This document shows positions 6,027 to 13,725 of a DNA stretch of 25,983 bases, piece by piece; within the stretch, counting starts at the first letter, position 1, and every line of letters begins with the position of its first letter. This DNA comes from Colivicinus sp963607765 (lineage in GTDB: Bacteria; Bacillota_I; Bacilli_A; Erysipelotrichales; Erysipelotrichaceae). Under the pieces are notes generated by a model. The model had not been told where the DNA came from, did not search any database, and saw only the letters and a list, made by a program, of their open reading frames with translations. The position numbers and the translations under genes were made by a program. The stretch is from positions 1 through 25,983 of the forward strand of contig CAVDDT010000037.1 in assembly GCA_963607765.1 (NCBI GenBank). The letters are read 5' to 3'.

Positions 6027-6610
6027 ACAAAGAAATAATGTATAAATTTTATAGAACTAAAACAGGGAAAATATGTAGGTACGAAGTTGATAGCAATGGA
6101 ACGTTAGAAAGAAAGCGTGCCAAAGCAAAAATGAGGGGCGACAAAACTCAAGAAAGAATAACTGGAGTAGCTTCAAAGCCAATTCTAGTAGATAGGCACA
6201 AAAAAGGAACTACAACATTTGATGAAGGGTTCAAAAGAAAAGATAAAAAAGATGAACTAAAAGCTGGTGGACTTATTAAAAATAAACTCCATAGAGACCT
6301 TCATCATTTGAAAGAAAAAAGTGAAACAGGTGTCAAAAATCCTGATTTATTAATGGATGGCAAATATAGCGAAATAAAAACCAGCCGTGGAACTGATGTA
6401 GATAAACTTGTTAGAAAAGGCATAAAGCAAACTAACGAACATGGCGAGGAAAAAGCTGGTGATATTTATTTGAACTTATACAATGCAAAATCATCAAAGC
6501 AAGAAATCGATAGGCAAATAAGAAAAAGAATGGCCAGGTCTTATAGAAACAAAAAGACAAAGACCATAGCTATGTGGAGAGGCAATTATAAAGAATATGG
6601 AAAAAAGTAA
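6023..6610 (+). CDS. CdiA_C-like PD-(D/E)xK nuclease, copy 1
   Basis: This 195-residue basic protein carries NPDLLMDGKYSEIKT (residues 106-120), giving D108, E117 and K119 as PD-(D/E)xK candidates, then VDKLVRKGIKQ (126-136) and a helix with RQIRKRMARSY. The same motif with identical D-to-E spacing is in the protein encoded at 11458. The pattern resembles the CdiA C-terminal tRNase domain of contact-dependent toxins; the substrate here is unproven. The N-terminal 90 residues are a basic, disordered-looking linker. It overlaps the methyltransferase remnant by ATGA and is AT-rich compared with structural genes. Confidence 0.7.
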   Translation: MNKEIMYKFYRTKTGKICRYEVDSNGTLERKRAKAKMRGDKTQERITGVASKPILVDRHKKGTTTFDEGFKRKDKKDELKAGGLIKNKLHRDLHHLKEKSETGVKNPDLLMDGKYSEIKTSRGTDVDKLVRKGIKQTNEHGEEKAGDIYLNLYNAKSSKQEIDRQIRKRMARSYRNKKTKTIAMWRGNYKEYGKK

Positions 6611-6617
6611 ACAAAAA

Positions 6618-6633
6618 GGAACCAAATGGTTCC
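6618..6633 (+). repeat. Hairpin after nuclease copy 1
   Basis: GGAACC (6618-6623), loop AAAT, GGTTCC (6628-6633). It follows the nuclease stop by 7 bases. A longer-range pair, AAAGGCG (6636-6642) with CGCCTTT (6671-6677) followed by another T, is next to it; together they may act as an imperfect terminator. The 6611-6731 interval has no gene. Confidence 0.5.
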
Positions 6634-6684
6634 ATAAAGGCGTAATCCTCATCCAATTCAGGGACAAGGCCGCCTTTTAATCGC

Positions 6685-6710
6685 TTTTATGATACCCAAA
6701 TATCATAAAA
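6685..6710. repeat. Perfect 10-bp AT-rich inverted repeat
   Basis: TTTTATGATA (6685-6694) and TATCATAAAA (6701-6710) are exact reverse complements around CCCAAA. It lies 21 bases upstream of the MetK-like fragment. It could be an operator or a weak bidirectional terminator; nothing decides between them. Confidence 0.55.
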
Positions 6711-6731
6711 AATTCAAGTAAAGGAGAAACA

Positions 6732-6959
6732 ATGATAGAGAAAGTAAACCCAAGTCATCCAGACAAGGTGGCGGATAGAATTGCAGGAGCGATTGTAGAC
6801 TATGCCTATAAACTGGAAGACAATCCAGTAGAGCTATCATGTGCGATAGGTGATACAGAAATAGATGGCAAGCCATATAGCGAGATAGTAGAAAACGCAA
6901 GAGAGTACATCAACAAGGTCGGTGGTTTCGAAAGGTTCGCAGAGTGGGGGCTGTACTAA
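6732..6959 (+). CDS. S-adenosylmethionine synthetase N-terminal fragment
   Basis: The first 32 residues (MIEKVNPSHPDKVADRIAGA...) match the N-terminus of phage-type MetK, including the HPDK motif that contacts substrate in the full enzyme. After ELEDNP-like residue 32 the match stops and about 43 residues of unrelated sequence follow (YSEIVENAREYINKVGGFERFAEWGLY). A full enzyme is close to 390 residues and this has 75, so it cannot make SAM alone. A strong AAAGGAGAAAC ribosome site suggests it is still translated. It is next to the methyltransferase remnant, so the pair may be relics of a DNA-modification module. Confidence 0.65.
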   Translation: MIEKVNPSHPDKVADRIAGAIVDYAYKLEDNPVELSCAIGDTEIDGKPYSEIVENAREYINKVGGFERFAEWGLY

Positions 6960-7000
6960 TGACCAGGATTAAACTTCTAAGTAGACTAGAGGAATAAGTC

Positions 7001-7471
7001 ATAGACAAAAGAGACAACCTGGTGATGTTTACCGCTGACCAAAGCCGAGAAGAAGCCAAGGCAAACGGGCAAAAAGGTGGCAAGGCAAGCGGAGAAGCCA
7101 GGAGGAAGAAAAAAGCCCTCAGAGAAATAGCACAAATGATGATGGATAGGCCAGTCCTAGGAGCAGACAGAAACAGACTTCTAGAATCAGGGATTAAAGA
7201 AGAAGACCTAAACAACCAATGGGTGCTATTAACACAAGGGCTAATCGGTAAGGCCATGCAAGGTGATGTAAAGGCCTTCACCAAAATACAGGAACTAGCT
7301 GACCAACAAACAAACACTCTAATAGAGATACGAAAGCAGGAGCTGGAGTTAAAAAGGCGTGAGCTAGAGCTCAAAGAAAAAGAGCTGGAGCTAAGGCTTA
7401 ACCAAGGTGGGGATGATGAAAAAGTAATCATTGTCCACGACCTAGAGGATCTAGATGAGCAAGATAGTTAG
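7001..7471 (+). CDS. Terminase small subunit-like protein
   Basis: The protein has a basic motif EEAKANGQKGGKASGEARRKKKALRE near its start, a helical core, and a long coiled coil of E/K/L/R repeats (QELELKRRELELKEKELELRL), the arrangement of small terminase-like proteins encoded before TerL in Bacillota phages. The best ribosome site, AGAGGAA (6988-6994), points at an ATA codon at 7001 rather than an ATG; in-frame GTG (7022) and ATG (7025) have no good ribosome site. I annotate from 7001 but the start is uncertain. It should recognise phage DNA for packaging. Confidence 0.65.
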   Translation: MDKRDNLVMFTADQSREEAKANGQKGGKASGEARRKKKALREIAQMMMDRPVLGADRNRLLESGIKEEDLNNQWVLLTQGLIGKAMQGDVKAFTKIQELADQQTNTLIEIRKQELELKRRELELKEKELELRLNQGGDDEKVIIVHDLEDLDEQDS

Positions 7472-8813
7472 GATAAGCGAGCTGATTATTCCAAAGTATT
7501 ATCCAGAGTACACAGATAAAAGAAAGACTCATCACATACTTAGTTCAGGAAGAGCTGGAACAAAGTCAAGTGAGGCTTCAATAAAAGCTGTGGACAAAAT
7601 AGTAAGTGAGGATAACTGCTCGGTCATTATTATCAGGAAGTTCCACAACAAGATAAAGAAAACAGTCTACAAAGAAGTATTAAGGGCGATAAAAAGATTA
7701 GGACTTCAAAAGAAGGACTTCAAGATAACAACAGCGCCCATGGAAATTAGATACAAAAGGAATGGCAATACCATATACTTTACTGGATCAGATAGCATAG
7801 ACGATACAAAAGGTATCATCGATGAAGAGAAGCCCATCAAGCTCGTAGTTATTGATGAGGTGACAGAATTCTTCGATAAAGGGGAAGGAGAAGATGAACT
7901 ACGAAACATAGAAGCAACATTCGTAAGAGGTAACAACGAGGACTTCACAATGCTGTATCTATTCAATCCGCCAAGAAATCCAAAAGCACCAGTCAATGAG
8001 TGGAAAAACAAAATGGTAGAGAGACCTGACTGCCTAGCAATTCACACTGATTATAGAGACGTGCCAAAAGAGTGGCTTGGTAAAAAGTTAGTAGAGTCAG
8101 CAGAACAAGAAAAACAAGCTGATGAGAAGATGTACAGGTGGCTATGGCTAGGCGAAAGCGTAGGCATAGATGAAGTCATCTACTACATGTTTGATGAATC
8201 CAAACATATGATGGATACATCAGAGAAATACAAAGACATGGCAATAGTAGGAATAGGAATCGACTATGGCCAGATGAATGCAACAACGTTCCAGGCGTTC
8301 GGTTTATCGTTTAAAGACAAGAAAATCTATGGAATAGATGAGTACTACCATAGTGGCCGAGAAACAATGAAGCAAAGAAGTCCAAGCCAATATGCAGCCG
8401 ACTTTAAAGACTTCAAGGAACGGATAGAAAAAGAAACAAGCAAAAAGGTAACATTCGTATATATTGACCCTTCAGCAAGAGGACTAGCAGAAGAAATCAA
8501 AAGAGTGTGCCCCGAGGTTCAAATAGTAGGTGCCGACAATGATGTCAAGCTAGGCATTCAAAGAGTGTCAAAGCTGTTGGCATATAACGCGCTTATATTC
8601 AGCATCAGGCAAACACATCTAAGAGATGAAATGTACTTATACATGTACAACAAAGACCTGCTGGACAAAGGAAGAGAAGAACCAATCAAAGACCATGACC
8701 ATTGCGAAGATGCCACCAGGTACCTAGTACAAGGCTTCTGGTCTTATATAAAACAAATGCTACCAAACATAAGTGACAAGACAACGGAAGGAGGAAGAAA
8801 TGAAAGAGAGTAA
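7455..8813 (+). CDS. terL: Terminase large subunit
   Basis: This 452-residue protein has a Walker A-like GRAGTKS (32-38), Walker B LVVIDE (130-135), and an RNase H-like nuclease with acidic residues in GIDYG (D270), YIDPSA (D338) and KDHDHCEDATRY (D413-D419). This is the PBSX/Terminase_3 family, the ATP-driven motor that packages and cuts the concatemer. AGAGGA precedes the ATG; the gene overlaps the small subunit by 17 bases. Complete and normal in length. Confidence 0.95.
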   Translation: MSKIVRISELIIPKYYPEYTDKRKTHHILSSGRAGTKSSEASIKAVDKIVSEDNCSVIIIRKFHNKIKKTVYKEVLRAIKRLGLQKKDFKITTAPMEIRYKRNGNTIYFTGSDSIDDTKGIIDEEKPIKLVVIDEVTEFFDKGEGEDELRNIEATFVRGNNEDFTMLYLFNPPRNPKAPVNEWKNKMVERPDCLAIHTDYRDVPKEWLGKKLVESAEQEKQADEKMYRWLWLGESVGIDEVIYYMFDESKHMMDTSEKYKDMAIVGIGIDYGQMNATTFQAFGLSFKDKKIYGIDEYYHSGRETMKQRSPSQYAADFKDFKERIEKETSKKVTFVYIDPSARGLAEEIKRVCPEVQIVGADNDVKLGIQRVSKLLAYNALIFSIRQTHLRDEMYLYMYNKDLLDKGREEPIKDHDHCEDATRYLVQGFWSYIKQMLPNISDKTTEGGRNERE

Positions 8814-10320
8814 CTACATAAGTGATGTAATGCAGCGATTAAAAGACCTTGGCTATACCCCATTAGACCAGGAATACTACAAATACATCTACCAGTGGTT
8901 AGAATGGTACAAAGGGTACGTAAAAGACTTCCACCATCATAGAATGTTTAACGGTTTAAAGTTCGTAGACGACGACATAGCAAGTCTAGGATTAGCAAAG
9001 ACATTCGCTCAGCACTGGGCATCGCTATTGTTTAACAATAGGACAACAATAACAATGGATGAAAACGATAGTGAGAGTCAAAATGTGTTAGATGATTTAC
9101 TACTAAACACCAACTTCAGGCATTACTTTAAAAACACACTAGAAGTAACATTCGCGTGTGGTACAGGAGCAACAACTGAATACCTAGAGAATGGTGAGGT
9201 AAGAGTCAACCATATATATGGGCCAATGATATTCCCATTAAAGCAGGTGAACAACGAAATCGTAGACTGTGCATTCGCGTCAATAGATGGTGATGGTTAC
9301 TATTTGAACATTCACATCAAAAACCCTGATGGAAGCTACACAATCAGGAATGACTGGTTCAAGACAGCTAACATTAATAACAAAGTAACTACAGAAGACA
9401 TAGAAAGGGAAGACGTAGCTAAAGAGTACACAAGCCCTGTAAAGCTTTTCCAAATCTACAAGCCAAACCAGGTGAACACAATCGATTTATACTGCCCAAT
9501 GGGTATGGGTATAGCAGCAACATGTATAGATCAATTCAAAACAGCTGACCTTGCATATGACGCGCTCCAAAATGAGTTTAGATTAGGAAAGAAGAAAATC
9601 TATGTCCCATTAGATACATTGTCATACAAGACAATAGTAGGACCAGATGGAAGTAACGAACAAGTGCCAATCTTTGATGAAAACCAAACAGAGTACTATG
9701 CGCTACCAGGGAATGATGAAACAGGGCACAAGATAACAGAGTATAATCCTGACCTTAGAATCAGCGACCTGGAGACAGGCCTGCAGCTAGCAATCAACCT
9801 AGCAGGCATGAAAGCGGGGTTTGGAGAAAACCACTTCACATTTAGAGATGGAAGAGTGTATACAAATACAGCGCAGGTGTTCAGTTCAAACAGTGACCTA
9901 AGATACAATCTAATGCTTCATGAAGACATGCTAGGAGCAAGCCTAAAAGAGTTGGCAAGGGCACTTTACTTCTTGAAGGCAGGAGAAGAGTACCAGGGTG
10001 ATATCAGTATCGACTTTGATGACACAATCATTGAAGACGAACAACAAAAGAAAAACAATGCAATCCTGGAATTAAACAATGGCCTTATTGACAATGTTCA
10101 GTACTATCAGGACATCTATGGCATGAGTGAAAAACAAGCTATTGAGTTTGATAAGAAGATACGCGATAGAAAGGCTGAACAGGAAAAGGAAAATAAAGCC
10201 CCTGGCGAGGAAGAAGTGGATGAAGAAGACAATGAGCCATTCTTCAACAAAAAAGACGACAGTGAGCCTGAAAACAAACCAGGAGAAGAAATAGAAGGCC
10301 AAAAAGAAGAAGAGGAGTAG
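8800..10320 (+). CDS. Portal protein (SPP1 gp6-like)
   Basis: The ATG following GGAAGGAGGAAGAA is chosen over an in-frame start 27 bases upstream; it overlaps the TerL end by 14 bases. The 506-residue product has the SPP1-type portal features: an N-terminal wing (YKYIYQWLEWYKGYVKDFH), a central region ending in FRDGRVYTNTAQVFSSNSD and MLHEDMLGASLKELARALY, and a disordered, highly acidic C-terminus (about the last 50 residues). It forms the dodecameric vertex through which DNA enters, where TerL docks. Confidence 0.9.
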   Translation: MKESNYISDVMQRLKDLGYTPLDQEYYKYIYQWLEWYKGYVKDFHHHRMFNGLKFVDDDIASLGLAKTFAQHWASLLFNNRTTITMDENDSESQNVLDDLLLNTNFRHYFKNTLEVTFACGTGATTEYLENGEVRVNHIYGPMIFPLKQVNNEIVDCAFASIDGDGYYLNIHIKNPDGSYTIRNDWFKTANINNKVTTEDIEREDVAKEYTSPVKLFQIYKPNQVNTIDLYCPMGMGIAATCIDQFKTADLAYDALQNEFRLGKKKIYVPLDTLSYKTIVGPDGSNEQVPIFDENQTEYYALPGNDETGHKITEYNPDLRISDLETGLQLAINLAGMKAGFGENHFTFRDGRVYTNTAQVFSSNSDLRYNLMLHEDMLGASLKELARALYFLKAGEEYQGDISIDFDDTIIEDEQQKKNNAILELNNGLIDNVQYYQDIYGMSEKQAIEFDKKIRDRKAEQEKENKAPGEEEVDEEDNEPFFNKKDDSEPENKPGEEIEGQKEEEE

Positions 10321-10324
10321 GTAA

Positions 10325-11461
10325 ATGCTAACTGACAGTGAATTAAGCGCGTTACAAAACGAACTTATAGAGATTTACTCAAAAGTAGAAATCGAGCTGA
10401 TATTGTCAGTGGCAAACAGGCTCCAGGGTTACAAAACTGTTGATGGCGCGCTGGAATGGAACCTCCGCAAGCTAAGTGAATTAAATGTTTTAAACAAAGA
10501 CCTTTTAAAGATCATAGCCAAGTATTCCAAAAAAACGGAGAAAGCCATAGAAGGCATGCTTAAACAGGCTATGCTCGCTAATCTAGACAGGGATTATATA
10601 AACCAGGCATTCAAAGCAGGTAAAAGTACCATTGATTACATGTCCCTCCAAAACTCTCCTAATATAAGTAAACTGCTAAAATCCTCCGTTTACGATTTAA
10701 GCGAGCATTTAAGTCTAATAAATACAAAAGCTATAGAAAGTACGAAAGAGCAGTACACCAAGATGCTAAACAAGGCGTATGTAGAATCGTACAGTGGTGT
10801 TTATTCTTACCAGGAAGCAATAGCCAAAGGGATTAAAGAGATGGCTAAAGCTGGTATAAAAGGTGCAACCTATGAATCAGGAAGAAGCATAGGCATAGAA
10901 CCAGCAGTTAGACGTGATACATTATCAGCAATCATCAATAACATAAACAAAAACGCTATCGAGTGTGCAGAAGAAATGGGCACGAACTACGTAGAGGTTT
11001 CTCAACACCTGGGTGCAAGAACAAGCACTAAAAGCAAGATAGCAAACCATGCAGGCTGGCAAGGCAAGGTATATCAGATAGAAGGTTCCAGCGCTGAATA
11101 TGGAAATCTAGTAGAAGAAACAGGATATGGAGATATAGAAGGCCTAGGCGGTGCCAACTGCAGGCATAGAGTATTCCCGAACTTCCCTGGAGTAAGTGTG
11201 AAGAAAAAGATGAAAGTAGACAGCAAGGAAAACCAGGAGACATACAAGGCAAGCCAGGAGCTAAGAAAGCTTGAAAGAGAGTTCAGGAGCAACAAGCGTG
11301 AGTGGTACGCCTGCAAAGCTGTCGAAGATAAAACAGGCAAAAAGAAATGTGAGACAAAAGCCGAGAGAATCCTAAACAAGATAAAAGCTATTGAAGAGAA
11401 GAATCCAGGAATAGGTTCTAACAGTTCAAGAACACTTATCTTAGAGGATTTAAAAGTATGA
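10325..11461 (+). CDS. Minor capsid protein 2 / MuF-type head protein
   Basis: The 378-residue protein has the minor capsid protein 2 core: EPAVRRDTLSAI (about 192-203), NYVEVSQHLGARTS (221-234), HAGWQGKVYQIEG (242-254) and GYGDIEGLGGANCRHRVFPNFPG (267-289), followed by a charged helical region and a short tail. MuF proteins attach near the portal inside the head and in temperate phages often carry C-terminal toxin domains. Here the toxin-like domain is in the next gene, overlapping by ATGA in the -1 frame, and a T TTA AAA heptamer lies at 11449-11455, close to the stop. Confidence 0.85.
   Translation: MLTDSELSALQNELIEIYSKVEIELILSVANRLQGYKTVDGALEWNLRKLSELNVLNKDLLKIIAKYSKKTEKAIEGMLKQAMLANLDRDYINQAFKAGKSTIDYMSLQNSPNISKLLKSSVYDLSEHLSLINTKAIESTKEQYTKMLNKAYVESYSGVYSYQEAIAKGIKEMAKAGIKGATYESGRSIGIEPAVRRDTLSAIINNINKNAIECAEEMGTNYVEVSQHLGARTSTKSKIANHAGWQGKVYQIEGSSAEYGNLVEETGYGDIEGLGGANCRHRVFPNFPGVSVKKKMKVDSKENQETYKASQELRKLEREFRSNKREWYACKAVEDKTGKKKCETKAERILNKIKAIEEKNPGIGSNSSRTLILEDLKV
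11449..11455 (+). other. Candidate -1 frameshift heptamer
   Basis: In the MuF frame the end reads GAT TTA AAA GTA TGA, so T TTA AAA has the X XXY YYZ form of a -1 slippery site in the correct register. A -1 slip continues as AGT ATG AGC into the downstream nuclease frame, which is open from 11422. AGAGGA at 11443-11448 is directly upstream and could instead serve as the ribosome site for the ATG at 11458. Frameshifting is a hypothesis. Confidence 0.4.
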
Positions 11462-11991
11462 GCATAGTTATTTGTAGAGATAAACAAGGAAATATTAGAA
11501 AGTTTGACCCTGATGCAACTGATACTAAAGAATATTCAGTTTATCGAAAATATAAATATAAAAACATTAAAGTGGAAAATCATGAAATAGAAAAATTACC
11601 ACGGGTAGAACCAAAGAAAGAAAAAGGTTTTTCAGAAAAAGAAGAAGATGTAAAAAACTTATATTGGTTAGCAGATACATTTGGCGGAGAAGTTATTGGA
11701 AATAATGAACAGGGCAATCCAGATTATACATTTAGAGGAAAATACCTTGAATTAAAAACAATAAATAATTCCAATATATCTACAATTGATAAAAGAGTTC
11801 AAAAAGGATTGCACCAAATAAGAAAGAATCCTTATGGCTTATTACTAGATATAACAAAAGCTCATCAACCAAAAGATGTTATAGAAAAGGCAGTGGGTAA
11901 AAGAGTTGACCTATCAGGGTGTGATTATGACGTTGTTACAATATTTAAAGATGGGCAAAAATGCTTTGTAAAAAAGTATAAAAGAAAATAA
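11458..11991 (+). CDS. CdiA_C-like PD-(D/E)xK nuclease behind MuF, copy 2
   Basis: This 177-residue basic protein carries NPDYTFRGKYLELKT (residues 87-101), with D89, E98 and K100 as candidate catalytic residues, then IDKRVQKGLHQ (110-120) and the strand YGLLLDIT. It aligns with the protein at 6023 over both motifs. Residues 1-60 look like a polar linker (CRDKQGNIRKFDPD...), as seen before C-terminal toxin domains. Composition is more AT-rich than MuF, which suggests the domain was acquired. It may be expressed alone from AGAGGA-ATG or as a MuF fusion. No immunity gene follows directly. Toxic activity is inferred from family and context. Confidence 0.7.
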   Translation: MSIVICRDKQGNIRKFDPDATDTKEYSVYRKYKYKNIKVENHEIEKLPRVEPKKEKGFSEKEEDVKNLYWLADTFGGEVIGNNEQGNPDYTFRGKYLELKTINNSNISTIDKRVQKGLHQIRKNPYGLLLDITKAHQPKDVIEKAVGKRVDLSGCDYDVVTIFKDGQKCFVKKYKRK

Positions 11992-11992
11992 A

Positions 11993-12032
11993 AAACGATA
12001 CCGCTGCCCCACACTGGGCATTGCTATCGTTT
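11993..12032. terminator. Long imperfect hairpin after nuclease copy 2
   Basis: AAACGATA (11993-12000) pairs with TATCGTTT (12025-12032), and an inner stem TGCCC/GGGCA closes a small loop, with an internal mismatch region between. The T-rich tail is better on the minus strand (CGTTTTTTATTTTC) than on the plus strand, so it may be bidirectional. No leftward gene is nearby. Confidence 0.5.
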
Positions 12033-12114
12033 ACACCTTTATATTAGCAAATTCATTAGAAAAATCAATGTGTCTAGCATAAAGACATTAAAGAAATGCG
12101 TTCAAATTGGATAG

Positions 12115-12144
12115 AAGGCAAGTGTAATAGCTTGTCTTTTATTA
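12115..12144 (+). terminator. Terminator before scaffold gene
   Basis: AAGGCAAG (12115-12122), loop TGTAATAG, CTTGTCTT (12131-12138, one G-U pair) then TTATTAT. It would reduce read-through from the packaging/nuclease genes into the capsid genes. Confidence 0.65.
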
Positions 12145-12194
12145 TACATTCGCACTTCTAGGCATTGACTAGCAAGGGCAAGAAAGGAAAAAGA

Positions 12195-12746
12195 ATGGAA
12201 AACAACGAAAAAGTTGAAACAGTAACTGAAGAAACAGAAAACCAAGAAACAAAGGACACAGAAGTACTTCAAGATGGCAATGATGGAGAATCAGTAACAT
12301 TCGAGGAGATTATCAATCATCCTACTTATCAAAAAGACTTCCGCAAAGCAGTTGATAGAGAAGTCTCAAAAGCAATTAAGAGTTATCAAAAGAATCACGA
12401 AACCGATGTGGAAAAATTAGTTAGCGAACAAGTATCAGCTAAAGTAAGAGACGTGAAATTCAATGCAACTCTTAAAGAAAAGCTACATGATGCAGGAGTA
12501 ATTGATAATACAGCATTCATAGCTCACTTAGATTTATCTAAGTTAAAAGAGTCTTATGAAGAGGAAACTGAGAGCATTAAGAATATTGATGATGTCATTT
12601 CAAATGCTAGACAGTCTATGCCATATTTGTTTAAACAAGAAAACACAGTGAGCACAACAGGTCAAGCTCAAAACAAATTTGGCAGTAACAAACCAGAAAT
12701 CAAAGATTTAAAAAGTGCTCTAAGAGCAAAATACAACATTAAGTAA
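12195..12746 (+). CDS. Capsid scaffolding protein (DUF4355/GP20-like)
   Basis: The start is the ATG after GAAAGGAAAAAGA (MENNEKVETVTEE); a TTG 30 bases earlier is rejected. The 183-residue product has an acidic disordered N-terminus, a central helical region (FRKAVDREVSKAIKSYQKNHETDVEKLVSEQVSAK) and a basic end (LKSALRAKYNIK), as in phage scaffolds encoded just before the capsid gene. It guides assembly of the procapsid shell and is then removed. Confidence 0.85.
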   Translation: MENNEKVETVTEETENQETKDTEVLQDGNDGESVTFEEIINHPTYQKDFRKAVDREVSKAIKSYQKNHETDVEKLVSEQVSAKVRDVKFNATLKEKLHDAGVIDNTAFIAHLDLSKLKESYEEETESIKNIDDVISNARQSMPYLFKQENTVSTTGQAQNKFGSNKPEIKDLKSALRAKYNIK

Positions 12747-12759
12747 AAGGAGAAAAAAT

Positions 12760-13716
12760 ATGATTACATTAAAAGAAGCAAAAGTTACAATGGTTGACCC
12801 AGTCGACCAAACAGTCATTGATGAGTTTAGAAGATCATCACAATTAATGGATATGCTACCATTCGCAAATGACGTAGCACCAGCCACAGGTGGCCAAACA
12901 TTGGTATATGGTTACACTAAATTGAAGACACCTTCTGGTGCATCATTAAGAAAAATCAATGGTGAATACACTGCTAGTGAAGCAATCAAGGAAAGAATGA
13001 ACGCTGAATTAAAAATCCTAGGCGGTAGTTTCAAGCTAGATAGAGTAATCATCAACACAGCAGGTGCTGTAGATGAATTAAACTTCCAAATGAAGCAAAA
13101 AATCGCTGCAACTACTAACTTGTTCCACCAATTAGTCATCAACGGTGACTCTTCAACAAATGAAGATGAATTCGATGGTTTAAAGAAACTATTAAGTGGT
13201 TCAACAACTGAGAAGACAACAACTCTAGATATTTCAACTAGCGCATTATTGGACACAAACTACAATGCAGTGTTAGATGAAGTAACAGAGTTCTTATCTC
13301 TATTAGCTGAAAAGCCAACAGCATTATTGATGAATTCAAAAATGCTAACAAAGATGAAGAACGTAGCAAGACGTGCTGGTTACTACTCTAGAACAGAAGA
13401 TGCATTCGGTAGAACAGTAGACAACTGGGATAACATTCCTATGATTGATATGAAGCAATACTACGATGCAACAACTGGTAAGTCTAGCGATGTAGTAGCG
13501 ATTGAAGAAGATGGCACAACAGCAATCTATGCAATCTGTGCAGCTGAAGATGGTTTCCATGGCGTATCTTTACAAGGTGAAAAAGTAGTAGACTCTCACC
13601 TACCTGATATGAGCCAACCTGGAACAATCAAAGAAGGCGATGTAGAATTCGTTGGTTGTGTTGCTTTAAAGAACAGCTTAAAAGCTGGTGTTTTAAAAGG
13701 CATTAAAGTAGCGTAG
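12760..13716 (+). CDS. Major capsid protein
   Basis: This 318-residue protein lies directly after the scaffold with a strong AAAAGGAGAAAAAAT ribosome site, and its codon use is the most optimised in the window (many GCA, GAA, AAC codons), as expected of a highly expressed gene. Residues such as LGGSFKLDRVIINTAG, LLMNSKMLTKM and the final FVGCVALKNSLKAGVLKG match HK97-fold phage coat proteins of this length. It forms the icosahedral head. Confidence 0.88.
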   Translation: MITLKEAKVTMVDPVDQTVIDEFRRSSQLMDMLPFANDVAPATGGQTLVYGYTKLKTPSGASLRKINGEYTASEAIKERMNAELKILGGSFKLDRVIINTAGAVDELNFQMKQKIAATTNLFHQLVINGDSSTNEDEFDGLKKLLSGSTTEKTTTLDISTSALLDTNYNAVLDEVTEFLSLLAEKPTALLMNSKMLTKMKNVARRAGYYSRTEDAFGRTVDNWDNIPMIDMKQYYDATTGKSSDVVAIEEDGTTAIYAICAAEDGFHGVSLQGEKVVDSHLPDMSQPGTIKEGDVEFVGCVALKNSLKAGVLKGIKVA

Positions 13717-13725
13717 GTGTAAAAC

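Larger units (their letters stand above)
11992..12194. other. Non-coding interval between nuclease copy 2 and scaffold
   Basis: About 200 bases without a supportable gene in a genome where genes otherwise overlap. It holds the long hairpin at 11993-12032, a weak TGTCT/AGACA pair at 12071-12087 and a terminator at 12115-12142. A 21-codon ORF beginning at an ATG near 12096 has no good ribosome site and is not called. Confidence 0.6.

Noticed and set aside
6959..6997. A 12-codon ORF beginning with ATG directly after the MetK fragment
   Set aside because: It is too short to support as a gene; it overlaps the ribosome site of the small terminase gene and is best seen as spacer.
12096..12161. A 21-codon ORF in the gap after nuclease copy 2, considered as an immunity peptide
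   Set aside because: It has no clear ribosome site, runs through a terminator hairpin, and has no protein-like pattern.
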